Origin: Gammaproteobacteria bacterium
Lineage (GTDB): Bacteria; Pseudomonadota; Gammaproteobacteria; Eutrophobiales; Eutrophobiaceae
Reading direction: 5' to 3'
Length of the DNA stretch: 7,924 bases
Assembly: GCA_018676275.1 (NCBI GenBank)
Contig: JABHFC010000367.1
Location: 1 to 7,924 of the forward strand
The notes under the pieces are model-generated. The model saw nothing but the letters and a program-made list of their open reading frames with translations. It was not told the origin of the DNA and did no database searches. Position 1 is the stretch's first letter. Each line of letters opens with the position of its first letter. The position numbers and the translations under genes were made by a program. Positions 1 to 5,622 of the stretch are shown here, piece by piece.

Positions 1-433
1 CAAAATCGATAAATTCTTTCGGCATTAGTTCGGTAGGATTAAGCTCCACTTCTTTAATCCATTGGTTAATACCAGCTGCATATCCTTTGAATGCAGCAAG
101 TTCTTTTTCTGATAAGGCTTCAATCTGTCTGTGTAATGAGTTCGGATCAAAGCCCTGCCTGACAGTAATATCAACTTTCAGGTATTCTTTACCTAACACT
201 TCAGCCACTCGCCCTGAAGTTGTTCGTTTAACCATCTCCATCTGAAACAAACGATCCTGACCTACTGCATAACCGTAGCCATAGAAAAGGGCGTAAGTGT
301 TGTCTGCATAGATATGGGGAACACCGAAAAAATCGCGAATGATTTTTACACTGGATGTATCAGCTAATGCGTAATTTAAACTTGCGACCAAAACCAAACT
401 GAAAACAAATATTTTCTTTACCTGTTTGATCAT
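1..433 (-). CDS. Penicillin acylase family amidohydrolase, 5' part only (runs off left edge)
   Basis: This is the first 144 codons of a periplasmic Ntn-hydrolase that cleaves amide bonds of N-acyl compounds; the rest lies beyond the window. The ATG (431-433 on the plus strand) is preceded by GAGGT with 8-nt spacing (442-446). Residues 1-24 form a signal peptide: Lys-rich start, hydrophobic FVFSLVLVASL, then ALA before Asp25. The mature start matches the alpha subunit of penicillin G acylase: VKIIRDFFGVPHIYAD at about 29-44, then GYGYAVGQDRLFQMEM at 52-67 and SGRVAEVLGKEY after it. Family members are made as precursors of about 750-850 residues, exported, and self-cleaved to expose a catalytic Ser at the beta-subunit N-terminus; that Ser is outside the window, so activity cannot be judged. 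Acyl-homoserine-lactone acylases share the superfamily, but the N-terminus looks closer to classic penicillin G acylases. It follows the receptor gene in the same direction, after a terminator. Family call is firm; substrate is unknown. Confidence 0.9.
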   Translation of the reverse strand, partial: MIKQVKKIFVFSLVLVASLNYALADTSSVKIIRDFFGVPHIYADNTYALFYGYGYAVGQDRLFQMEMVKRTTSGRVAEVLGKEYLKVDITVRQGFDPNSLHRQIEALSEKELAAFKGYAAGINQWIKEVELNPTELMPKEFIDF

Positions 434-503
434 TAACTAATACCTCGAATAAACAACTGTTGTGGTTTCTGTGCGTATGCTACCACCAAATATCCATGGG
501 CAT

Positions 504-532
504 AAAAAAAGGCGGTATGTTGCCATACCGCC
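504..532 (-). terminator. Intrinsic terminator after the TonB-dependent receptor gene
   Basis: A perfect 9-bp stem, GGCGGTATG / CATACCGCC (511-532), has a 4-nt loop. On the minus strand it is followed by seven T (plus-strand A at 504-510). It begins 38 bp past the receptor stop codon and points the same way, so it should end receptor transcription. The acylase gene downstream would then need read-through or its own promoter; I see no convincing -35/-10 pair in the 70 bp between. Confidence 0.92.
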
Positions 533-570
533 TTCAGTGTAAGCATTGAAGCTTGAATGGAACCTATAAT

Positions 571-2829
571 TTAATAACTATAGCTGGCTGTTACACCATA
601 AGTTCTTGGTGGGCCCCAAACACCAACTACACCTGGACCGATAACATATGAATGAGAGATGTAATTTTCCTTGGTCAGGTTTTTGCCCCAGATAGCTACT
701 TCCCAATGTTCATCATTGGATGTCCAGGCAAGACGTGCATCAAGCAGTTCATGCTGCTGCACTACGGTGCGCTGATCAACGTAGTCAGTAATTTGTTCAT
801 CCATATAACTGAATTCGATTTGAGCATCAAAGGTACCTGACGACGTCGGCATATTGTAACCAACGATTCCATTCCAGGAACTTTCCGGAGCCTGTCTCAG
901 GTTTGAACCTGAAGCGTCGACTATACCACCGGTGGTTTCAATCAGCAGACCGGTAACTTCCGTATCCATGTAGGCATAGTTACCCAGGAAGCGGATGTTT
1001 TCAGTTGGATACCAACCCCATTCGATTTCCACGCCGTAGATATCAGCCTGACCTATGTTCGTAGTCTGGAAAGTACCAAAAGCAGAGCCGGGTACCGGAC
1101 CAAAGCGCACGATTTGCAGGTCTTCATAATCGGTGTAAAAACCTGTCATATTCAGACGCAGGGTATTGTCGAAGAGGTCACCTTTGAAACCCAGTTCGTA
1201 GTTAATCGCCGTTTCAGGAGCAACTGGTGTTGATGCACTTGACTCCACGCCCTGTGAACCAGCAAAACCACCCGCCTTGTATCCCGTCGTTACCGAGCCG
1301 TATAGCATCACATCATCATTTGGAAAATATTGCACCGATGCCTTGTAGGATAACTCGTCCCAGTTATCGCTTGGCGATACGGTGAAAGATTCACTAACGA
1401 TATTCAAACTACCACCAAAGCCTGCACAGGCAGGGAATGCCGCAAATGGGCCAGTCGCAGGTAGATTGCCGCAATCTGCTGCGGTTGCGATGTAATCTTT
1501 TTCGTCATAGGTAAAACGTAAACCGACTGTGAGGTTCCAGTCTTCCCTGAATTTCCAATCGGCCTGGCCATAGCCTGCATAGGAATTGGTTTCATTCTGG
1601 GTACGGGTGTATTCATTACCAATGAGGGCCTGGCTACCTAGAGCAGTTTGTACAAACCCGGGGCCATAAGTGCCAGCCGCGGTAATTCTGAATTGCTCAG
1701 TACGGTCGGTTTCTTCGTGAAAATAGAAAAACCCGGCAGTGTAATTAATATCGCCATCGAGAGTAGAGGTCCAGCGTAATTCCTGGGAAAAGGTGTCAAT
1801 ATCCTCAATGATGTCGTCAATCACCTCATCAAAAGGAAGTCCTATAGCACCAAGACCCGCACCGACAGATTGCATTTCCCAGTCGGCTTCGTTATGACGA
1901 TGGGCTGTGATACTGGTCAAAATACCGTTATCAAACTCGATGTCACCCTGAAGACTGATGCCATAAGCTTCACGCTTTGAAAAGCCATCCCAGGGAGAAG
2001 CTTGTTGCCTTGCCTTGGTAACCCCGTTCGCAGCAGCGATGAGCGTTATCGGAGCGTTGTTCGCAACCGGTGTACGACCCATATCGGCTCGGTCATCGTC
2101 CATGTAATCAGCAGACAATAACCACTCGGAAGAATCAAGATCCAGACGTAACTGGCCTCTTACCGAAATCTGATCTTCATCCTGAAGCTCTGTTCCGAGC
2201 AGAACATTATCTACATAACCATCGTGTTGACGATGATTAACACTGATCTTTCCTGCGAGTTTCTCTGTCATTGGACCGCTAACCAGCCCCTGGACACGAA
2301 TAATTCCTTCATTACCTACTGTTGCGCCAACTTTTGCTTTGAACTCATCGTCTGGTTTTGCAGTAACAACATTAAAAGCACCACCGATGGCGTTCCGACC
2401 GAACAAGGTACCTTGTGGTCCTTTCAGAACTTCGATTCGTTCCAGATCATACATGTCGAAATTGATGCCAGCACCACGACCGATATAGACACCGTCAAGA
2501 AACAGGGCAGTGGAGTTTTCAAGACCGGCACCATCGTCCGCCGAGCTTATACCACGAACCGAGATAATGGCCTGGCCGGGAGAAAATTCTGCATAAGCTA
2601 CACCGGGAACATGTTGTGCGACTGATGCAGCATCAAAAATATCAGATTTTTTCAGAGCGTCTGCGCTGAGTGCGGTGACCGCAATAGGAACGTCCTGAAT
2701 GTTTTGCGCCCTGTGTTGGGCTGTGACTATAACTTCTTCTAGCACGTTACCACCTTGTGCAAATACAACACTACTTAATAACAATAATCCACTTGATATA
2801 CCAAGCAACAAGATATTCTTTATGTTCAT
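571..2829 (-). CDS. TonB-dependent outer-membrane receptor
   Basis: A 752-residue outer-membrane beta-barrel receptor for energised uptake of a ligand through TonB-ExbB-ExbD. I chose the ATG at 2829 rather than the in-frame one at 2913. It has GAGGAGGG eight bases upstream and starts a proper signal peptide: MNIKN, hydrophobic ILLLGISSGLLLLSSVV, then FA|QGG near residue 24. The upstream 28 codons read like 5' UTR. A TonB box, LEEVIVTA, lies at about 30-37. The plug domain follows at about 43-160 with typical motifs: DVPIAVTALSA, SVRGISS, LFLDGVYIGR and IEVLKGPQGTLFGRNAIGGAFNVVT. The rest is barrel, including YGSVTTGYKAGGF and a C-terminus ending in SYSY, with the terminal aromatic residue usual for BAM-inserted proteins. 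The broad family (FecA/CirA-like, often annotated as iron receptors) also imports other organic molecules, so the ligand cannot be read from sequence. No siderophore or haem genes are nearby; an amide acylase lies downstream. A palindromic operator overlaps its promoter region. Confidence 0.95.
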   Translation of the reverse strand: MNIKNILLLGISSGLLLLSSVVFAQGGNVLEEVIVTAQHRAQNIQDVPIAVTALSADALKKSDIFDAASVAQHVPGVAYAEFSPGQAIISVRGISSADDGAGLENSTALFLDGVYIGRGAGINFDMYDLERIEVLKGPQGTLFGRNAIGGAFNVVTAKPDDEFKAKVGATVGNEGIIRVQGLVSGPMTEKLAGKISVNHRQHDGYVDNVLLGTELQDEDQISVRGQLRLDLDSSEWLLSADYMDDDRADMGRTPVANNAPITLIAAANGVTKARQQASPWDGFSKREAYGISLQGDIEFDNGILTSITAHRHNEADWEMQSVGAGLGAIGLPFDEVIDDIIEDIDTFSQELRWTSTLDGDINYTAGFFYFHEETDRTEQFRITAAGTYGPGFVQTALGSQALIGNEYTRTQNETNSYAGYGQADWKFREDWNLTVGLRFTYDEKDYIATAADCGNLPATGPFAAFPACAGFGGSLNIVSESFTVSPSDNWDELSYKASVQYFPNDDVMLYGSVTTGYKAGGFAGSQGVESSASTPVAPETAINYELGFKGDLFDNTLRLNMTGFYTDYEDLQIVRFGPVPGSAFGTFQTTNIGQADIYGVEIEWGWYPTENIRFLGNYAYMDTEVTGLLIETTGGIVDASGSNLRQAPESSWNGIVGYNMPTSSGTFDAQIEFSYMDEQITDYVDQRTVVQQHELLDARLAWTSNDEHWEVAIWGKNLTKENYISHSYVIGPGVVGVWGPPRTYGVTASYSY

Positions 2830-2837
2830 TTCTACTA

Positions 2838-2845
2838 CCCTCCTC
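2838..2845 (-). promoter_or_regulatory. Ribosome binding site that fixes the receptor start
   Basis: Minus-strand GAGGAGGG is a near-ideal Shine-Dalgarno sequence, 8 nt before the ATG at 2829. It decides against the longer reading from 2913, which has no comparable site and would bury the signal peptide. Confidence 0.9.
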
Positions 2846-2919
2846 AGAGCTGTATGAGATGTTGAACAGGAACTAAAGTGTCCCTTTGGAAATTCAACGC
2901 AATTACGGTCCATTACTAA

Positions 2920-2969
2920 ACTGAATATTAATCAGTATACTGATGTTAGCATTCAGAATTTAATCAGTA
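2920..2969. promoter_or_regulatory. Operator cluster over the probable receptor promoter
   Basis: A perfect 14-bp palindrome, ATCAGTATACTGAT, lies at 2931-2944. A further ACTGA half-site sits at 2920-2924, and a second copy of TTAATCAGTA at 2960-2969 repeats 2928-2937 at a distance of 32 bp (about three helical turns). The minus-strand reading of the palindrome contains TATACT (plus coordinates 2934-2939), a good -10 hexamer for the receptor gene about 105 bp before its start codon; the matching -35 is poor. An inverted repeat on a -10 element is typical of repression by a dimeric regulator such as a TetR-family protein, but no such gene is in the window, so the regulator is unknown. Confidence 0.6.
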
Positions 2970-3023
2970 CACAGACAATCTTAGGTAGTAATGCAAACAT
3001 GATACGAAAATAAAGGTTTATTC

Positions 3024-3041
3024 ATTTGATTTGTATCAAAT
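3024..3041. promoter_or_regulatory. FNR/ANR/DNR-type binding site (perfect dyad)
   Basis: The sequence ATTTGATTTGTATCAAAT contains TTGAT-N4-ATCAA (3026-3039), an exact match to the consensus of FNR, ANR and DNR/NNR regulators, with the dyad extended one base pair on each outer side. FNR/ANR sense oxygen through a 4Fe-4S cluster, and DNR/NNR proteins sense nitric oxide; the site alone does not say which binds. Its centre at 3032.5 suits activation of the rightward promoter. The site also lies about 100 bp upstream of the leftward receptor promoter, where an effect is possible but less likely. Confidence 0.88.
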
Positions 3042-3074
3042 TATTGAGCGTAACTTGTTGTAGAATCGCGACAC
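3024..3074 (+). promoter_or_regulatory. Predicted class II FNR-dependent promoter for the DUF2249 cassette
   Basis: TAGAAT at 3061-3066 is one mismatch from the -10 consensus. A transcription start near 3074 would put the FNR-type dyad centre exactly at -41.5, the standard class II activating position, where the regulator replaces a -35 element; no good -35 is present. Start-site position is inferred from geometry, not observed. The transcript would run to the DUF2249 gene through a leader of about 250 nt. Confidence 0.7.
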
Positions 3075-3267
3075 CTTTAATTTTATTAATTCACTGATAG
3101 ATATTAATAGTTATTATAAAACAATGAGCTATGTTGTTTTTACCAAGAAAGGTAATATTTATCATAAGTAATAGAGTTTGTTGTGGTGACAAAAAGAGAC
3201 ACATTAATATGTGTGTAAAGGTTTTATCTTGTATCAGCTAATATTTATTTTGTCAGTTGATTAAAAT

Positions 3268-3290
3268 ATTATTTATTCAAGATAAATAAT
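3268..3290. repeat. Perfect 9-bp inverted repeat, 5-nt spacer
   Basis: Arms ATTATTTAT and ATAAATAAT flank TCAAG. The arms are wholly A/T, so chance occurrence in this AT-rich leader is possible, but the 23-bp size is similar to operators of dimeric stress regulators. It lies 33 bp before the DUF2249 start codon. It does not match the NsrR or Fur consensus well. Confidence 0.45.
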
Positions 3291-3294
3291 GAGA

Positions 3295-3310
3295 ACAAAT
3301 TCTAATTTGT
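3295..3310. repeat. Perfect 7-bp inverted repeat just before the DUF2249 start
   Basis: ACAAATT and AATTTGT are separated by CT and end 13 nt before the ATG at 3324. The position covers where a ribosome would load. It could be an operator or, with its 2-nt gap, a DNA-binding dyad more likely than an RNA hairpin. No recognised regulator consensus fits. Confidence 0.45.
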
Positions 3311-3323
3311 CGATAATAAAAAC

Positions 3324-3593
3324 ATGAAAAACAGTGGAGACGAGATTGAAACCTGGCAGGATGCAGATACCTGGCACATTGATGTTCGAGGCCTGGTTCC
3401 ACCGCAACCGATGGTTGCGATTTTGTCCCTATTGAAAAGCGGTAATATAAAAAACCGACTGATAGTACATATTGAGCGCGATCCTGTTCATTTATACGCA
3501 GAGCTTGAAGAATTAGGCTGGGATTACGAAACAAACATCAGCGATGGTGATCAATATTTGATAGAAATAAGAAAACAGGCAAATGCCGAATAA
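3324..3593 (+). CDS. DUF2249 (TusA-like fold) protein
   Basis: A small cytoplasmic protein of 89 residues, the normal length for a single DUF2249 domain. The hallmark IDVRGLVPPQPM occupies 19-30, where the family usually reads (L)DVRGLEPPEPM. It is followed by the second family signature, VHIERDPVHLYAELEELGW, at 48-66, and a final strand, QYLIEIRK. The domain has a TusA/SirA-like alpha-beta fold but no catalytic Cys; this protein contains no Cys at all. Its biochemical role is unknown, though DUF2249 genes commonly sit with hemerythrin-like, NnrS and denitrification genes. There is no clear Shine-Dalgarno before the ATG (the upstream bases are GATAATAAAAAC), which is odd for the first gene of a cassette. 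The next in-frame ATG would remove the signature, so I keep this start. Its 3' end overlaps the next gene by 11 nt. Family call is firm; function is inferred only from context. Confidence 0.88.
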   Translation: MKNSGDEIETWQDADTWHIDVRGLVPPQPMVAILSLLKSGNIKNRLIVHIERDPVHLYAELEELGWDYETNISDGDQYLIEIRKQANAE

Positions 3594-4884
3594 ACCACTT
3601 AACGTAATGGCAAACGCCAGGGGGCGTTTACTACCGTTTTCTTTGCCTTTCCGATTTTTTCTGGCGGCCTGTTTTTATCAGTCATTGATGTGGGTGTTAT
3701 TATTTCTGAACCCTGATGATCTGATTACATATAATGGTGGAGCAGGCCCCATCCTGTCAGCTGTTCACCTGCTAACACTCGGTGTATTACTAATGACAGC
3801 AGTGGGTGCCTCAATACAATTATTATCTGTGTCAACACTTAGACCCATGAGATCGTTGATGGCATGTCGTTTACTTAGCTGGCTATTGATACCGGGTGTG
3901 GGAATACTGGTTTACGGGATGATGAATTTATCGTCATTAGCACTTGTTATAGGTGGCTCGCTGGTAACAATTGCTCTTTTGATCTATGCACTTCTTGTTT
4001 TTGATAATCTCGTGTTTGCCTCAGGTATGGGCGTTATTACAGCCTATATATGGGCTGCAATATTATCTTTATGTATGATAGTTGCTCTCGGTATCGCTCT
4101 GATTATGGATTATTACCATGCCTTCCTGCAAGACCATACTTTTACTGCTGTAACGCATATGTTACTCGCCGCCTATGGTTTTATGGGAATGCTTTCACTT
4201 GGCTTCAGTTACATCCTCATCCCCATGTTTGCTCTGGCCGCGTTTCAAAACAAAAAACTCGCCCATACAGGTTTCATTTTGAACGTCATTGCATTGCTCT
4301 TACTTGTAGTAGATTTACTGATAACGAAAAATCTGTTGCTTTGGTTGGCAATATTCTCAGGATTAACAGGGAGTGTTTGTTATCTCTTTAGTATGTATCA
4401 AATCCTGCAGCAACGAATGCGTAAACGACTTGGCTTTTCTTTCAGGATGATTTATCTGAGCTGGTGTGCTTTACCATTAAGTATCGTCGCAGGTGCCATG
4501 ATGAAAATGGGTATTATTAAACCGGCATTATTCGGTGTGATTCTCTTACTTGCCTGGCTGCTAATGTTCCTGGTTGGTATATTACAAAGAATTGCACCTT
4601 TCCTGACTACTATGCATCTGGCGCAAGGCAAGGCAGGAAAGGTCCCAACACAATCCGAGTTAACCTCGGAATTGTCATTGAAGATTTGTAACTACGCTTA
4701 CATTGCATCCCTTTTATTATTAATTTCAGGACTCTGTTTTGAGCAGTCGCTAATGATCCGGATTGGGAGCCTGGTGGGATTATGTGCCGGCCTGTCTTTG
4801 TTCTATTTTCTGCTCAACATTGTGAGGATAAAGCGGGCGCATGCGCATAGTGTTAAGCCCGTAGCTGAAGCAAGGCAGGGCTAA
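3583..4884 (+). CDS. Polytopic membrane protein resembling NnrS / haem-copper oxidase subunit I
   Basis: A 433-residue inner-membrane protein with about 12 predicted helices, roughly at 22-42, 58-82, 95-115, 117-140, 150-175, 190-220, 229-247, 250-272, 289-309, 315-337, 371-388 and 393-414. Two helices carry a histidine in a G-rich setting that recalls NnrS and cytochrome oxidase subunit I: VHLLTLGVLL (His62) and THMLLAAYGFMGMLSLGF (His192). These are the best candidates for metal or haem ligands; other His (179, 185, 228, 345) are in loops or helix ends. NnrS is a haem- and copper-containing membrane protein tied to nitric oxide tolerance. The length and helix count fit that family, but the sequence is divergent and could be another COX1-like relative. 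The start codon lies inside the DUF2249 gene (11-nt overlap), which suggests translational coupling; AGG sits only 3 nt before it. Met9 at 3607 is an alternative start without a Shine-Dalgarno. Real gene: near certain. Family: moderate. Confidence 0.72.
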   Translation: MPNKPLNVMANARGRLLPFSLPFRFFLAACFYQSLMWVLLFLNPDDLITYNGGAGPILSAVHLLTLGVLLMTAVGASIQLLSVSTLRPMRSLMACRLLSWLLIPGVGILVYGMMNLSSLALVIGGSLVTIALLIYALLVFDNLVFASGMGVITAYIWAAILSLCMIVALGIALIMDYYHAFLQDHTFTAVTHMLLAAYGFMGMLSLGFSYILIPMFALAAFQNKKLAHTGFILNVIALLLLVVDLLITKNLLLWLAIFSGLTGSVCYLFSMYQILQQRMRKRLGFSFRMIYLSWCALPLSIVAGAMMKMGIIKPALFGVILLLAWLLMFLVGILQRIAPFLTTMHLAQGKAGKVPTQSELTSELSLKICNYAYIASLLLLISGLCFEQSLMIRIGSLVGLCAGLSLFYFLLNIVRIKRAHAHSVKPVAEARQG

Positions 4885-5070
4885 AGCAGGAAAGCTGAAC
4901 AAAAGCTGTGTCAATTTCTAACTAGCTGAAATATAAGTGGATTAATATTTTTTGCTTTTAATATTTCAATTATAGTATTATAGTACCATAATAGATGTAT
5001 TAGATCTTCGAGTTATATAAGGCTCATTGATCAACTAATTCTTAAAGCAAATTGAAGTGGGATAAAAGTC
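4885..5070 (+). promoter_or_regulatory. AT-rich gap before the hemerythrin gene, with a weak candidate promoter
   Basis: This 186-nt gap contains no supported gene and no stem-plus-T terminator after the membrane-protein gene. TTGCTT (4952-4957) and TATTAT (4976-4981), 18 bp apart, could be a sigma-70-type promoter, overlapping a TTATAGTA-type direct repeat at 4970-4985. There is a TTGAT half-site at 5027 but no full FNR dyad. The hemerythrin gene may therefore be read through from upstream, driven locally, or both. Confidence 0.3.
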
Positions 5071-5574
5071 ATGCAGTTCGAATATCAAATCAGTAGATCC
5101 ATACACGATGAACATCAAAATACGATCACTTACCTGGAGAAACTCGAAACAGAATTACTTAAGCATGGTCATGACAAGGCTCCTGATCTGGCTGAAGGTG
5201 ATCTCGGCAGTATTATCTGGCAATTGATACCACTGATTGAAGAAGAGATAGGTATTCATTTCCAGTTTGAAGAAGAGTCTATCTTTCCAATTCTGGATAC
5301 AGCCGGAGATTCCGGGATTACTTTTTTACTAACTGAAGAACACCGTACAATTTTACCCCTGGGTGAACGCCTGATGGAATTAGCAAGAGGAACCAGGAAT
5401 AACACTTTGGATGATGAAACATGGAGTGAATTGCGTCGACTTGGTATAGAACTTATTGAACGACTTGTATCGCATATACAAAAGGAAGAGATGGGATTAC
5501 TTCCAATGATAGAAACACTTATTGATGAAGAGCAGGATGCAGAATTGAGTAACAACTACGCCATGATGCGTTAG
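5071..5574 (+). CDS. Hemerythrin-like (HHE) diiron protein
   Basis: A 167-residue cytoplasmic four-helix-bundle protein expected to bind a non-haem diiron centre, used in the family for binding or sensing O2 or NO, or for iron and Fe-S cluster handling. The ligand pattern is complete: His12 (IHDEH, with His15 nearby), HFQFE at 63-67 (His63, Glu67), His91 in TEEHR, and HIQKE at 135-139 (His135, Glu139). There is no signal peptide or membrane helix. It is shorter than YtfE/ScdA/DnrN (about 220 residues) and lacks their N-terminal Cys-containing ScdA domain, so it is a single-domain hemerythrin rather than a canonical repair-of-iron-centres protein. A modest GTGGGA Shine-Dalgarno-like stretch precedes the ATG. 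It is 48 bp upstream of the acetyltransferase gene and on the same strand as DUF2249 and the NnrS-like gene, a grouping seen in nitric oxide and low-oxygen regulons. Fold and metal site are confident; the ligand is inferred. Confidence 0.9.
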   Translation: MQFEYQISRSIHDEHQNTITYLEKLETELLKHGHDKAPDLAEGDLGSIIWQLIPLIEEEIGIHFQFEEESIFPILDTAGDSGITFLLTEEHRTILPLGERLMELARGTRNNTLDDETWSELRRLGIELIERLVSHIQKEEMGLLPMIETLIDEEQDAELSNNYAMMR

Positions 5575-5622
5575 GTGTAGTGAAGATGTTTACTAATTAA
5601 TTGAATTAAACAGGAGTGGGCT

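Larger units (their letters stand above)
3074..3323 (+). other. Long AT-rich 5' leader with three inverted repeats
   Basis: About 250 nt separate the predicted FNR-type start site from the DUF2249 start codon. I see no supported gene here. Three perfect inverted repeats stand out: ACACAT-TAAT-ATGTGT (3199-3214), a 9+5+9 repeat (3268-3290) and a 7+2+7 repeat (3295-3310). A TTGTGG / TAATAT pair with 18-bp spacing (3181-3210) could be a second, constitutive promoter overlapping the first repeat, but this is weak. The repeats could be operators for other regulators or RNA hairpins near the translation start. No known riboswitch was recognised. Confidence 0.45.

Noticed and set aside
2224..2625. 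133-codon plus-strand open frame inside the receptor gene
   Set aside because: It lies wholly antisense to the conserved plug-domain coding sequence, has Cys-rich composition without any family signature, and is a shadow frame.
2830..2913. 28-codon N-terminal extension of the receptor reading frame
   Set aside because: It lacks a Shine-Dalgarno, would place a polar stretch before the signal peptide, and contains the strong GAGGAGGG site that serves the start at 2829.
3124..3171. 15-codon open frame in the DUF2249 leader
   Set aside because: It has no ribosome binding site and is too short to distinguish from chance in AT-rich DNA.
5027..5034. TTGATCAA as a second FNR-type site before the hemerythrin gene
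   Set aside because: The two halves abut without the 4-bp spacer and neither alternative register gives a second half-site, so it is not an FNR dyad.
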